Positions 14,916-23,982 of a stretch of DNA of 64,000 nucleotides are shown here, piece by piece. The stretch comes from Acidimicrobiia bacterium. Its GTDB lineage: Bacteria; Actinomycetota; Acidimicrobiia; Spongiisociales; UBA5794. Below the pieces are notes generated by a model. That model was not told the origin of the DNA. It saw only the letters and a list, made by a program, of their open reading frames with translations, and did not search any database. A program made the translations under genes and the position numbers. The DNA is taken from assembly GCA_041393965.1 (NCBI GenBank), contig JAWKJB010000002.1, positions 620,001 through 684,000 of the forward strand, written 5' to 3'. Each line of letters opens with the position of its first letter. Position 1 is the first letter of the stretch.

Positions 14916-15478
14916 TCGCCCTCGACCCCGCGACCACCTGGTGGTCCCGCCTCGCGTGGGAAGGACTGGCGTTTGATCTGGGAATCACACTCGATCCCTC
15001 CCGAGAGATCCCCCATGTGCGGGGGGTACCGATTCCGGTCCCGATTCCCGAAGCTCACACCGTCGTGAGGGAATGGCCGAACCGTTCGGGTCGGTGCGAG
15101 GCGTTCTCGGAGCACGATCTGGTTCGGTGGGACCGTTCGCTTGCGCCACCTCCGAGCGCTCCGTGGGTCATTCCGAGAGGAACCGAAGTGGATCCGACCG
15201 AGTTCGTCGAACGGCAGAGGTGGTTCGCGAAGTTCGTTCGATCCCTTGAACAGATTCCGAAGGTCGTCCGCGCCGTCCCTTCCGACACGCTGGCTGCAAT
15301 CGTTCTGACACCCGCCCGCGCCATGGGTGACCTTCCCGCTGGTGTCGATCCGGTTCCTCGGCAGCTCGGTGAGTTTCCGGGAGGGATCACGATCCGCGTG
15401 CCGTCCAAGCATTGGGAGGACCGCGACGCATATGCTGACATCGTACGGGCCTGGCTGCGAGTCCACGCCACGACATGA
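14912..15478 (+). CDS. Hypothetical protein, 188 aa
   Basis: Not recognised. A soluble, mixed-composition protein rich in Trp, Pro and Arg, beginning 'ALDPATTWWSRLAWEGL'. There is a proline-valine run, 'RGVPIPVPIPEAHTVV', at about residues 37-52, and an amphipathic helix, 'EFVERQRWFAKFVRSLEQI', at about 96-114. No signal peptide, membrane segment or metal motif is evident. ATG at 14912 overlaps the gcvT stop by four bases, so it is part of the gcvT transcript; an AGGAGG for the following lipase gene begins two bases after its stop. Base usage is like its neighbours, so there is no sign of recent transfer. Confidence 0.6.
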   Translation: MIALDPATTWWSRLAWEGLAFDLGITLDPSREIPHVRGVPIPVPIPEAHTVVREWPNRSGRCEAFSEHDLVRWDRSLAPPPSAPWVIPRGTEVDPTEFVERQRWFAKFVRSLEQIPKVVRAVPSDTLAAIVLTPARAMGDLPAGVDPVPRQLGEFPGGITIRVPSKHWEDRDAYADIVRAWLRVHATT

Positions 15479-15490
15479 TGAGGAGGATTG

Positions 15491-16309
15491 ATGGAACCGG
15501 TTGAGGGTACCTTCACGACCGACGACGGGGTGGTCCTGCGGACCGTCACGATCACGGGCCCCGCCTTCCGGTACGAGCTCTTGCATGTCCATGGCCTCGG
15601 TGAGCACGCCGGACGCTGGACCGAGCGCCACATCGAACTGGCCCGCCGGGGTGCACGAGTCACCGCATTCGATCTTCGTGGCCACGGGAAGTCCGGTGGA
15701 CGGCCCCTGCATGCGGACTCCTTTGAGCGTTTCGCGCGCGATGTCTCCGAGGTGGCATCCGCCACGGTCGCCGTGAGCGGCAGACCATGGGTGCTCTACG
15801 GTCATTCCATGGGTGGACTCATCGCCACCAGCTATCTGATCCGGAACTGTGTACCTCGGCCCAATGTCGCCGTCCTGAGCGCACCCGCACTCGGAGACAG
15901 CACGCCTGCGTTCAAGCGCGGGGCAGCCAAGGTGCTCGGCCGTTTCGCTCCCACTTTGGGTACCGCCACGCCGGTGAAGGGTGAGCACCTGTCTCGCGAT
16001 CCGCGGGTGGGTGAGGACTATGCCGCGGATCCCCTTGTTCAGCAGCGCGGGACACTCGGTCTCGGACGGGCGGTGTTCACCGAACAGGAGAGCCTTGCAC
16101 CCCATCTCGGTGAGATCACCGTTCCGACGCTCGTCATCCACGGCGGCGACGACATTCTCGTTCCAACGGCGGCAAGCGAGCCCCTCACCGAGTCGGTGAG
16201 TGTGGAGCGCAGGGTGTACCCGGGACTCCGCCATGAGGTGCATTTCGAGCCGGAAGGTGAACAGGTCGTGGCCGATGTCGGTGACTGGATCGAATCGAAG
16301 CTCTTCTGA
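15491..16309 (+). CDS. Alpha/beta hydrolase, monoacylglycerol lipase-like
   Basis: 272 aa serine hydrolase. The nucleophile elbow is 'LYGHSMGGLIATSYL' (Ser at about residue 103), preceded by the HG-like motif 'HVHGLGEHAGRW' and the 'VTAFDLRGHGKSGG' strand, which match monoglyceride lipases. Acid and base residues fit Asp in 'IHGGDDILVP' and His in 'PGLRHEVHFEPE' near the C-terminus. No signal peptide, so cytoplasmic or membrane-peripheral. AGGAGG at 15481-15486 lies 4 bases before ATG 15491; TTG at 15488 is too close to that site. Confidence 0.87.
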   Translation: MEPVEGTFTTDDGVVLRTVTITGPAFRYELLHVHGLGEHAGRWTERHIELARRGARVTAFDLRGHGKSGGRPLHADSFERFARDVSEVASATVAVSGRPWVLYGHSMGGLIATSYLIRNCVPRPNVAVLSAPALGDSTPAFKRGAAKVLGRFAPTLGTATPVKGEHLSRDPRVGEDYAADPLVQQRGTLGLGRAVFTEQESLAPHLGEITVPTLVIHGGDDILVPTAASEPLTESVSVERRVYPGLRHEVHFEPEGEQVVADVGDWIESKLF

Positions 16310-16325
16310 GAATCCTCAGGCGCGT

Positions 16326-17369
16326 TCATCGAGCGGTATCGATCGCCTCGATGACCGCGCGGCGCTCGCGGTAGTCGCCAAAGCCAGCCTCGATTGCCGA
16401 GATCGTGATCCGATACAGGTCGTCTTCGGTGAGATCGAACCGTGACGCCGCGAGGCGGTACTCGCTCGACACCGTGACACCCGACATCAGCCGGTTATCG
16501 GTGTTGATCGACACATTGAAACCTTCCCGGTAGAGCGCACCGAAGGGGTGTTTCTCAAGCGAAGGAACCGATGCCGTGTGCACATTTGAGGTGATCGCGA
16601 CCTCAAGCGGTATCCGGTGATCCCTGACGCTCGTCGCGAATCGGCCGAGGCTCGCAATGGTGCGACCGTCGTAGTCGCAGTCCTCAACGACGCGTACGCC
16701 GTGACCGATGCGCATGGCCCCACACCGTGCAAGTGCGCGCCACATCGAGTGGGGACCATCCGCTTCCCCGCCGTGAACGGTCAAGCCGAGCCCCGCCCCA
16801 CGAGCGATACGACAGGCTTCGATGAAGTCGTCCGCCGGGAAGCCTCGCTCGGGCCCCGCGAGATCGAATCCGACGACGCCCCTCCCGGCCACCTGCGCCG
16901 CGGCCGTAGCCACCTCGACGCTATCGGTGTCTTGGCGCATCGCACAGGCGATGACGCCACCGATCACGATTCCGCCGACCGATGCTGCACGACGACAGCC
17001 CTCGATGGCGGCTTCGAGGACGGCTGTAAGGCTGAGACCGCCGGTGGTGAGGAGCGAGGGGGCGAATCGGATCTCGGCGTACACAACCCCGTCGTCAGCG
17101 AGGTCCCGAACCGACTCGTAGGCGACCCGGCTGATCGCCTCCTCGGTCTGCATCAACGCAACCGTGTGCGTGAACGGTTCGAGATACCGGACGAGGGATC
17201 CCGAGCTCCCTTGATGGAAGTAGGCGCGGAGGTTCTCGATGTCATTGGTCGGCAACCCGCGGTAGCCGACCTGATCGGCGAGTTCCACGACGGTTTCGAC
17301 CCGCAACCCACCATCGAGATGGTCGTGCAGCACCGCCTTCGGCAGCGCCGCGACATCGGGTCCGGTCAT
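16326..17369 (-). CDS. add: Adenosine deaminase
   Basis: 347 aa zinc-dependent amidohydrolase converting adenosine to inosine. Metal ligands: the N-terminal H-x-H in 'VLHDHLDGGLR' (about residues 14-24), His in 'GLTVHGGEADGP', and the late Asp in 'VSINTDNRLMSG'. The catalytic Glu is in the HGGE block, and 'RIGHGVRVVEDCD' supplies the base. Length is normal. It lies 4 bases downstream of the PEBP gene and is likely co-transcribed with it. The similar adenine deaminase is less likely given the 'SNVHTASVPSLEKHPF' block. Confidence 0.92.
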   Translation of the reverse strand: MTGPDVAALPKAVLHDHLDGGLRVETVVELADQVGYRGLPTNDIENLRAYFHQGSSGSLVRYLEPFTHTVALMQTEEAISRVAYESVRDLADDGVVYAEIRFAPSLLTTGGLSLTAVLEAAIEGCRRAASVGGIVIGGVIACAMRQDTDSVEVATAAAQVAGRGVVGFDLAGPERGFPADDFIEACRIARGAGLGLTVHGGEADGPHSMWRALARCGAMRIGHGVRVVEDCDYDGRTIASLGRFATSVRDHRIPLEVAITSNVHTASVPSLEKHPFGALYREGFNVSINTDNRLMSGVTVSSEYRLAASRFDLTEDDLYRITISAIEAGFGDYRERRAVIEAIDTAR

Positions 17370-17373
17370 CGCG

Positions 17374-17994
17374 TCAAGAAGCGCTCGGATTCGTCGAGTA
17401 GACCGTCGTCAACGACGCCTCCTCCAGAACATGGCCGTCCATGACCCCCAACAGCTCGTCTCGGGTGAATCCCGGTGACAGACCGAGCGATTCGATGTCG
17501 AGCGCGCTGACGGTGAAGATGTACCGGTGGGGGATCGCGTCATTCCACGGAGGTGCCGGCCCGTCGTAGCCGTGCCACACTCCGGAGAGGTCGGGGTCGC
17601 CCTTGGTCCAATCGGTGTAGCTGTTCACGCCGTGGATACCCACCGGCGCATCGGGGCCTTTCCCTCTCGGAGTGACCTGAGACGAGTGAGACCCCTCTGC
17701 GATCTCCGTGATGTCCGCAGGCACATCCGCAAGCAGCCAGTGGACGAAATCGATGCGCGGCAGGTCGGCGGAAACCTCCCGTCCCTCCTGATTCACATCT
17801 TCACCGCTGCTCGGGCAGTCGGGATCGATGCAGGTCACAACGAACGACTTCGTTCCCTCCGGCACATCACTCCACGACAGGTGAGGGTTGCGGTTCGACG
17901 ACAGATGGGTGCGTTCGTCGGGATCGGGGGCCGCAAACACGAGGCGGTCATCCGCTCGTTCGCCATCGGCGAATGAGTTGCTTACCAGTTCCAT
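17374..17994 (-). CDS. YbhB/YbcL-type Raf-kinase-inhibitor-like (PEBP) protein
   Basis: 206 aa member of the phosphatidylethanolamine-binding protein family. Signature segments: 'NPHLSWSDVPEGTKSFVVTCIDPDCP', split around Gly at about residues 36-61, and 'DFVHWLLADVPADITEIAEG'. The 'GVNSYTDWTKGDPDLSGVWHGYDGPAPP' region and the 'HRYIFTVSALD' strand complete the fold. Bacterial members bind small anionic ligands; a cellular role is not established. The start is fixed by AAGGAGGT five bases before the ATG at 17994. The divergent PqqB-like gene begins only 36 bases away, so the two promoters must overlap. Confidence 0.88.
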   Translation of the reverse strand: MELVSNSFADGERADDRLVFAAPDPDERTHLSSNRNPHLSWSDVPEGTKSFVVTCIDPDCPSSGEDVNQEGREVSADLPRIDFVHWLLADVPADITEIAEGSHSSQVTPRGKGPDAPVGIHGVNSYTDWTKGDPDLSGVWHGYDGPAPPWNDAIPHRYIFTVSALDIESLGLSPGFTRDELLGVMDGHVLEEASLTTVYSTNPSAS

Positions 17995-18030
17995 GGCTAC
18001 CTCCTTCGTCAGTCCTGCGACAATACTGCC

Positions 18031-18864
18031 ATGCAAGCAGCGTGTCTCATCCTCGGAGCGGGACAGGACGGAGGAACTCCCCAGGTGGGGGAACGACACG
18101 GGGTGGGGCCCGATCGCTCGGCATCGTCGATCGTCGTCCGCTCACCCGCTGGATCCATCGTTCTGCTCGACGCTTCGCCCGACTTCCGGCCGCAGGCAGC
18201 CCGGCTCGTTCGCTGGTATCACTACCCACCGGACCGGTCTCGGGTCGTCGACGCGGTTGTGGTCACCCATGCCCATATGGGTCACTACGCGGGTCTCCTG
18301 CATTTCGGCACAGAAGTTTCCGATACGCAGGGGGTGCGGCTTCTCGCGACACCGGGATTCCAGTCGTTCATCGCCGCAAACGAGCCATGGAGCACGCTGA
18401 TCACCCGAGGGAACCTGCTGCCGGAAACGCTCGCGCCGTCGGCGACTGTCGACGCGTCGCTCGAGATCGTCGGGATCGCAGTGCCACACCGCGCTGAGTA
18501 CACCGACACCATCGCCGTTTCGGTCCTGAGCAAGGGCCGCCCGTGGCTCCTGTATGTCCCCGACATCGACGGCTGGGAGGGCTGGCCACGAGCTGCCGAG
18601 GTCATCGCGGAGCACGACATTGCCCTCCTGGACGCCACCTTCTCGTCGGTTGAAGAGCTCACCAACCGGGACTTCGCACAGGTGCGGCACCCGCTCGTAC
18701 CGGACACCATCGACCGGTTCGCCGATCTGACCGACTCGACACGCATCGTGCTGACCCACATGAACCACACGAATCCCCTCGCCGACGCCGGATCGACGAT
18801 CGCAGCGAAGGCGCGGGCAGCAGGGTTCGAGGTGGCAATGGACGGCATGGAGCTCGCTCCATGA
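18031..18864 (+). CDS. PqqB-like metallo-beta-lactamase-fold protein
   Basis: 277 aa of the metallo-beta-lactamase fold, in the branch that resembles the pyrroloquinoline quinone biosynthesis protein PqqB. Features: N-terminal 'LILGAGQDGGTPQVG' (residues 6-20), the metal region 'VVTHAHMGHYAGLLHFG' in which the usual H-x-H-x-D-H has Gly for Asp, 'VPHRAEYTDTIAV', 'LLYVPDIDGWEGW', and a final 'LTHMNHTNPL'. No other pqq genes are in the window, so a role in PQQ synthesis is doubtful; it may act as a hydrolase or oxygenase. ATG at 18031 lies in a 36-bp divergent gap. Confidence 0.8.
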   Translation: MQAACLILGAGQDGGTPQVGERHGVGPDRSASSIVVRSPAGSIVLLDASPDFRPQAARLVRWYHYPPDRSRVVDAVVVTHAHMGHYAGLLHFGTEVSDTQGVRLLATPGFQSFIAANEPWSTLITRGNLLPETLAPSATVDASLEIVGIAVPHRAEYTDTIAVSVLSKGRPWLLYVPDIDGWEGWPRAAEVIAEHDIALLDATFSSVEELTNRDFAQVRHPLVPDTIDRFADLTDSTRIVLTHMNHTNPLADAGSTIAAKARAAGFEVAMDGMELAP

Positions 18865-19406
18865 ACGGACACGATCGCTTCCTCGCCGGGCATCTCCTGG
18901 TCGCGACGCCCCTGATCGGCACGCTCCCGTTCTACCGGTCGGTTGTGTTCATCGGCGAGCACGACGAGCACGGTGCCCTCGGATTGATTCTCAACAAGCC
19001 GTCCGAGTTGGCCGTCGCCGAGGTGTTGCCTGACCTCGCCGCTAAGGTGTCGGCCCCTCGGGTCGTGCACATCGGGGGACCGGTCCAGGTGGATGCCGCC
19101 ATGGTGCTTGCCCACTCAGCGACGGGGGATTTTGCCATGGGCACGGTCTTCCCCGATGTGGGACTCGTCCCTCCCGACGACCCTCCCGACGACGCAACGG
19201 ACCTGCGGGTGTTCGCAGGCTTCTCGGGATGGGATGCTGGGCAGCTCGAAGGCGAGATCGCAACCGGATCATGGTGGGCAACACCGGCGCACCACGACGA
19301 TCTTTTCGTACCGGACACCGACGATCTCTGGGTGACGATGGTGAGACGCCTGCCGGGTCGTTCGGCCCTGTATGCCAGTTTCCCGCCGGACCCACGATGG
19401 AACTGA
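18861..19406 (+). CDS. UPF0301/YqgE (AlgH) family protein
   Basis: 181 aa, full-length member of the UPF0301 family. The hallmark N-terminus is 'LAGHLLVATPLIGTLPFYRSVVFIGEHDEHGALGLILNKPS', here at about residues 8-48 in consecutive strands. Later come 'IGGPVQVDAAMVLA', 'VFAGFSGWDAGQLEGEIATGSWW' and the C-terminal 'RALYASFPPD'-like block. The molecular function is unknown despite the AlgH name. ATG at 18861 overlaps the preceding stop by four bases. Confidence 0.93.
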   Translation: MNGHDRFLAGHLLVATPLIGTLPFYRSVVFIGEHDEHGALGLILNKPSELAVAEVLPDLAAKVSAPRVVHIGGPVQVDAAMVLAHSATGDFAMGTVFPDVGLVPPDDPPDDATDLRVFAGFSGWDAGQLEGEIATGSWWATPAHHDDLFVPDTDDLWVTMVRRLPGRSALYASFPPDPRWN

Positions 19407-19453
19407 CCGCGAAGGTGACGCTGGGTCTTGGAGCGGGCCACTAGCCTGCCGAC

Positions 19454-20152
19454 ATGGCCACCACCGTCCCGAAGCTCCGACCGTCGCTGCGGGCCCGCTC
19501 CCCGAAGACGGACCTCGAGCGTGCCCTATGGGCTTCGGGACGCGAGGTCGTTGTGGGCTTCGATGAGGTCGGCAAAGGCGCCTGGGCCGGTCCGCTGACG
19601 GTCGGCGCCGTCGTGATCCCAAAGGATCACCGCATGTACAAGATCAGGGACTCGAAGCAACTCACCGAAGACGAGCGTGAGCGCATCCTCGATCGGGTCA
19701 CGGACTGGGCACAGGCATGGTCGGTCGGGCATGCCTCTGCGGTCGAGTGCGACGAACTCGGCATGTCGGCCGCCCAGCGGGTCGCCACCCACCGCGCCAT
19801 CGCCGCCCTCGGTACAGACTTCGACCACGCGTTGGTCGACGGCAAATGGGACTTCGTCGGGAGGGGCAACACCACGACGATTGTCAAAGGCGATCAGCGG
19901 TCGTTGAGCATCGCAGCGGCATCGATCGTCGCCAAGGTGACACGGGACCGCATCATGCGTGCCGCATCAGCCGAGTACCCGTGGTACGCGTTCGATTCGA
20001 ACAAGGGGTATCCGTGCCATCGGCATCGCGCCGCTCTCGCGTCACTCGGTCCTTCAACGGTTCACCGCCGTTCATGGGCTTTCATGGCGTCGCTCCCATG
20101 GGAAGGTGTCCCGGGATGCGAGGCTCCTGTTGAAACCCTGAGGATGTTCTGA
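19454..20152 (+). CDS. rnhB: Ribonuclease HII
   Basis: 232 aa. Removes ribonucleotides from DNA by cutting RNA in RNA-DNA hybrids. The catalytic start 'VGFDEVGKGAWAGPL' carries the D-E pair (about residues 36-37); the commonly conserved Arg of D-E-x-G-R-G is Lys here. Other blocks are 'IRDSKQLTEDERERI', 'ALVDGKWDF', 'KGDQRSLSIAAASIVAKVTRD' and 'FDSNKGYPCHRHRAAL', which complete the metal site. There is a C-terminal tail of about 20 residues. ATG at 19454 follows a 47-base gap; no SD stands out. Confidence 0.93.
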   Translation: MATTVPKLRPSLRARSPKTDLERALWASGREVVVGFDEVGKGAWAGPLTVGAVVIPKDHRMYKIRDSKQLTEDERERILDRVTDWAQAWSVGHASAVECDELGMSAAQRVATHRAIAALGTDFDHALVDGKWDFVGRGNTTTIVKGDQRSLSIAAASIVAKVTRDRIMRAASAEYPWYAFDSNKGYPCHRHRAALASLGPSTVHRRSWAFMASLPWEGVPGCEAPVETLRMF

Positions 20153-20241
20153 CCGCACGCGGGCATCACGCGAAGCCCTCATTCGCTCGGGAGTTTCCGG
20201 CCCAACGGTATCGTCGGTGCACAGCCGAACAAGAGGACTCC

Positions 20242-21426
20242 ATGGCACACTCGATTGCCCCGGGCAAGCTCGATCCGAACGACTTCCTGCAAGTCGATCA
20301 TCTCCTCGAACCCGATGAACGGCTCCTTCGTGACACGGTTCGCCAGTTTGTCAACGACCGGGTGGTCCCGTATGTCGCCGACTGGTTCGACGACGGGGTC
20401 TTCCCGACGGATCTCGTCACCCAGATGGGGGAGATGGGACTTCTCGGCATGCACCTCGAGGGATACGGCTGCGCCGGAACGAGTGCGGTCGCATACGGCC
20501 TTGCCTGCACCGAACTCGAAGCTGGCGATAGTGGCGTTCGCAGCTTCGTGTCCGTCCAGGGATCGCTCGCCATGTATCCGATCTGGGCATTCGGCTCCGA
20601 GGAACAGAAGCAGGAATGGCTGCCGCGTATGGCAACCGGCGAGGTCATCGGCTGTTTCGGTCTCACCGAGCCGGATTCTGGCTCGGATCCCGGGTCGATG
20701 CGGACCAACGCCAAGCGTGACGGCGATGACTGGATTCTCAACGGCACGAAGATGTGGATCACCAACGGCTCCATTGCTGATGTTGCGATCGTATGGGCGA
20801 CCACCGACAATGGCATCCGAGGGTTCATTGTTCCAACCGACACGCCCGGGTTCGTCGCGAACAAGATCGAGAAGAAGGTTTCCCTTCGGGCATCGGTGAC
20901 TTCGGAGCTCGTGATGGACAATGTGCGCCTCCCACCCCACGCCCTTCTTCCGAATGTTGCAGGGCTCAAAGGGCCGCTTTCGTGTCTCAACGAGGCCCGA
21001 TTCGGGATTCTCTTCGGTGCGGTGGGTGCAGCACGGTCGTGTTTCGACACCGCGCTGCGGTACGCACAGGAACGGGTCCAGTTCGACAAGCCGATCGGTT
21101 CGTTTCAGCTCACCCAGCGCAAGCTTGTCGAGATGCTCATCGGTGTCAACCAGGGCATGCTGCTTTCCTTGCACCTCGGACGGAAACGGGACGAGGGAAC
21201 CCTTGCGTCAGAGCATGTCAATTTCGGAAAGTTGGTCAATGTGCGCATGGCGCTCGATGTGGCTCGGGAGGCGCGAAGCATCCTTGGGGCGAACGGCATC
21301 ACCCTCGAATACCCGGTGGTACGGCACATGAACAACCTCGAGTCGGTCTACACCTACGAAGGCACGAACGAAGTTCACACGCTCGTGTTGGGCCAGGCGA
21401 TCACCGGGCTGTCAGCCTTCAGCTGA
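20242..21426 (+). CDS. gcdH: Glutaryl-CoA dehydrogenase-like acyl-CoA dehydrogenase
   Basis: 394 aa flavoprotein of the acyl-CoA dehydrogenase family, closest in motif to glutaryl-CoA dehydrogenase (oxidation and decarboxylation of glutaryl-CoA to crotonyl-CoA, lysine/tryptophan degradation). Diagnostic segments are 'EGYGCAGTSAVAYGL', 'ELEAGDSGVRSFVSVQGSLAMYPI', 'GCFGLTEPDSGSDPGSM', 'KMWITNGSIADV', and the C-terminal 'YTYEGTNEVHTLVLGQAITG', whose Glu is the catalytic base. It faces an aldehyde dehydrogenase gene tail to tail, and an SDR gene lies beyond, consistent with a small catabolic cluster. An AGGA box precedes the ATG. Confidence 0.88.
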   Translation: MAHSIAPGKLDPNDFLQVDHLLEPDERLLRDTVRQFVNDRVVPYVADWFDDGVFPTDLVTQMGEMGLLGMHLEGYGCAGTSAVAYGLACTELEAGDSGVRSFVSVQGSLAMYPIWAFGSEEQKQEWLPRMATGEVIGCFGLTEPDSGSDPGSMRTNAKRDGDDWILNGTKMWITNGSIADVAIVWATTDNGIRGFIVPTDTPGFVANKIEKKVSLRASVTSELVMDNVRLPPHALLPNVAGLKGPLSCLNEARFGILFGAVGAARSCFDTALRYAQERVQFDKPIGSFQLTQRKLVEMLIGVNQGMLLSLHLGRKRDEGTLASEHVNFGKLVNVRMALDVAREARSILGANGITLEYPVVRHMNNLESVYTYEGTNEVHTLVLGQAITGLSAFS

Positions 21427-21434
21427 CCGACGAT

Positions 21435-23144
21435 TCAGCCCCGCATTGCTGACAGGGCGATGCTCGCAAGCTTCGCCTTGGACGGCTCGTCACAGTACGC
21501 GATCAGCTTCTCGCCGACGACATGCGCCTTGCGGTTCGTCACGAAGTACACCATCTTCGGTCCGAGGTGGAATTCCCCCTTTGTGAAGGTCCGAGGGGCC
21601 TCCGCGAACGGCCCGCGGACGATCGATTTGAGCGGCCTGTCGAACATCAGGGCGTTGTGAACGACGCCCGTTCCGCTCTGGATGTCGGTTCTCGCATGGC
21701 CCGGACGCGCGCCCCATGCGCATCGACCGAGGAAGTAGGCAGCACCCGACCAGGCGTTGACCGTCACGGTGCCGTAATCGAGGTCCGCGATGGCTCGCTC
21801 GACCGCAGCGGCGTAGGCTCGCTCGGTCTTCGGATCCACGATGATGTTGGCACCAAGCGTTCCATTCAGGCGATCGTTGGCGAACGCGACGGCATTCATG
21901 AGGAAGGAGGCTGGGTCGGCTCCCGGAAGCTCCGTGACAGCAAGCATCGGGGCGAAGATCTCGTGCCCGAACCAGGCATGGCTGGCACCGTTCGGATCGA
22001 CATGAGTGACCAGAAAGCGCGAGCCCTCGTCCCCGAACGCTTCCACGACACCAGACGCAGCAACGGCACGCTCGCACCGCTCCTTTGCGCCGGGGTAGTA
22101 GGCGGGACGATCGTCGGCTTCGCGCATCACCGCGCGTACCTCATCGAGGAATGCACCTTTCTGGTCCCACGCCCTCGGGAGTACCAGGACCTGTGCAGCG
22201 ACGCAATTGAAACCCGAATTGTGCAGCTTCTGGCTGACGACATGTTCGGCTTGGAAACGAAGATCGCGCTTCGACCATTGGCCTGGTGTGACGATGACAG
22301 GGGTGACACCGCCGAGTTCCGCCGAGAGGGGCTTGGTGTTGACCGGAGCGTCTGAAAGCCGATTGGCCTCACCGTCGGCGCCGCGACCGAAGACGATGGC
22401 GTTGTAGCTCGAGGAGCTACCCGTGATGTGGATCGAATCGACGAGTTCGTGTTCCGTGAGGTATGCCCCGACATCGGCGTCCCCGTAGACGAAGCCGACA
22501 TACCCATCGTCGATCATCTCGGCGAAGACCGACTCGAAGAAGGATCCGAGGTAGTCATTGACCGGATTCAGCTTGAGGATCGCCGTCTTTCCCTCGACGA
22601 ACAGGGCATAGATGACATCGAGAACCGGTATCGACGAGATGTTCCCCGCGCCGAGGACCACTTGGAGGTTTCCCTTGCGGTCGTCGGCGTGCGACCGGTA
22701 GAAGGCGGCCGCCGACTCCTCGATTGTCTCGATGGTGCTCCCTTCCTGCATCCATACCTCGGCGGTGATCCCCGAAAACAGCAGCCCCTCGTCGAAGTTC
22801 TTCGGGAACACATCGACCGCAACGAGACCGCTCGGCAGGGTTCGAGTCGCGTACCCATCGAGTACCGGTACCCCCGTTGCGAGCCGAACGAGGGTCGCTC
22901 GAAGGTCCTTGAGGTACCACAGGACGGAGAAGGGACCGCTCGTCCACTCCTCTCCTGCGACCGGAGACGACATGGAGAGCCCCTTGGCCTTCACCGCGGC
23001 CTCGACCCAGGGTCGCGCGACCTTCACGATTGCATCCTTGAGACCGTCGAGGTGCCGGATCTTGTCATCGATCGGAAGGTCCGCCCACCGGTTCTTCGCA
23101 TCGCTGAGCCGTCCGATCGTGGCGTCCATGTGGGTGGTATCCAT
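21435..23144 (-). CDS. Aldehyde dehydrogenase family protein
   Basis: 569 aa, longer than the usual 480-500 for the superfamily. The catalytic cysteine lies in 'HNSGFNCVAAQVLVL'; the preceding conserved 'ELGGVTPVIVTPG' carries the general-base Glu region, and 'LKLNPVNDYLG' is the NAD-binding strand. 'HEIFAPMLAVTELPG' matches the conserved P-x-F-G-P-V-like segment loosely. The last 100 residues ('FHLGPKMVYFVTNRKAHVV') extend beyond the normal fold. The substrate is unknown. Convergent with gcdH, 8 bases between stops. Confidence 0.82.
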   Translation of the reverse strand: MDTTHMDATIGRLSDAKNRWADLPIDDKIRHLDGLKDAIVKVARPWVEAAVKAKGLSMSSPVAGEEWTSGPFSVLWYLKDLRATLVRLATGVPVLDGYATRTLPSGLVAVDVFPKNFDEGLLFSGITAEVWMQEGSTIETIEESAAAFYRSHADDRKGNLQVVLGAGNISSIPVLDVIYALFVEGKTAILKLNPVNDYLGSFFESVFAEMIDDGYVGFVYGDADVGAYLTEHELVDSIHITGSSSSYNAIVFGRGADGEANRLSDAPVNTKPLSAELGGVTPVIVTPGQWSKRDLRFQAEHVVSQKLHNSGFNCVAAQVLVLPRAWDQKGAFLDEVRAVMREADDRPAYYPGAKERCERAVAASGVVEAFGDEGSRFLVTHVDPNGASHAWFGHEIFAPMLAVTELPGADPASFLMNAVAFANDRLNGTLGANIIVDPKTERAYAAAVERAIADLDYGTVTVNAWSGAAYFLGRCAWGARPGHARTDIQSGTGVVHNALMFDRPLKSIVRGPFAEAPRTFTKGEFHLGPKMVYFVTNRKAHVVGEKLIAYCDEPSKAKLASIALSAMRG

Positions 23145-23209
23145 GGGTGCAATCTACTCGCCTTTCCGATGAGGCACCTGCGCGGCCAGGAGCCGGGTAG
23201 GATCGGCTG

Positions 23210-23977
23210 ATGGACATCGATGGGACCGCGGCACTGGTCACCGGGGGAGCGTCGGGACTCGGTGCGGCGACAGCTCGCCGCCTCGCGTCGGCAGGTTCGC
23301 TCGTGACCATTGTCGACCTGAACGCAGAGGCGGGGGAGGCACTCGCCTCCGATCTGGGAAACGGAGCTCGCTTCGTTGCAGGGGATGTGACCAGTGCTGA
23401 TGACATGGAAGCTGCCGTAGAGCTCGCGGGGGTAGCGGCGCCTTTGCGTATCGCGGTCAACTGTGCAGGAATCGGACTCGGGGAACGCACGATCGATCGT
23501 GATGGCCGCCCCGCCGACCTCGCCCGGTTCACCCGTGTGGTGACCATCAACCTCATCGGCACCTACAACACGGCCACGCGTGCGGCCGCCGCGATGAGCA
23601 AGACCACACCGGTCGCCAACGACGAACGGGGTGTCATCATCAACACGGCTTCGGTCGCGGCGTTCGAAGGGCAGATCGGACAGACGGCATACTCGGCGTC
23701 AAAGGGCGGCGTTGTCGGCCTGACCGTGCCGATGGCGCGAGACCTCTCCTCCGTCGGCGTGCGCGTTGTGACCATCGCCCCCGGGGTGATCGATACCCCG
23801 CTGCTCGGCGGCCTCAATGAGGACATGCGGACAGCGCTTGCGAGCTCCGTCCCGTTCCCGAAACGCCTCGGAACACCGGACGACTACGCCGACCTGGTTC
23901 TCGCGATCGTCCGCAACGGCTACCTCAACGGGGAGACGATCCGCCTCGACGGTGCGCTGCGGATGGCTCCCCGCTGA
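23210..23977 (+). CDS. SDR-family 3-hydroxyacyl-CoA dehydrogenase-like protein
   Basis: 255 aa classical short-chain dehydrogenase. The NAD-binding motif is 'VTGGASGLGAATARRL' (about residues 9-24), followed by 'IVDLNAEAGEAL' (acidic residue favouring NAD) and 'AVNCAGIG'. The active site is Ser in 'INTASVAAFEG' and Tyr-Lys in 'AYSASKGGVVGLT'. The overall pattern, including 'RLGTPDDYADLVLAIV', is like type 2 3-hydroxyacyl-CoA dehydrogenases (HSD17B10 group). Divergent from the aldehyde dehydrogenase gene 65 bases away, so both may be regulated together. Confidence 0.86.
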   Translation: MDIDGTAALVTGGASGLGAATARRLASAGSLVTIVDLNAEAGEALASDLGNGARFVAGDVTSADDMEAAVELAGVAAPLRIAVNCAGIGLGERTIDRDGRPADLARFTRVVTINLIGTYNTATRAAAAMSKTTPVANDERGVIINTASVAAFEGQIGQTAYSASKGGVVGLTVPMARDLSSVGVRVVTIAPGVIDTPLLGGLNEDMRTALASSVPFPKRLGTPDDYADLVLAIVRNGYLNGETIRLDGALRMAPR

Positions 23978-23982
23978 CGCGT

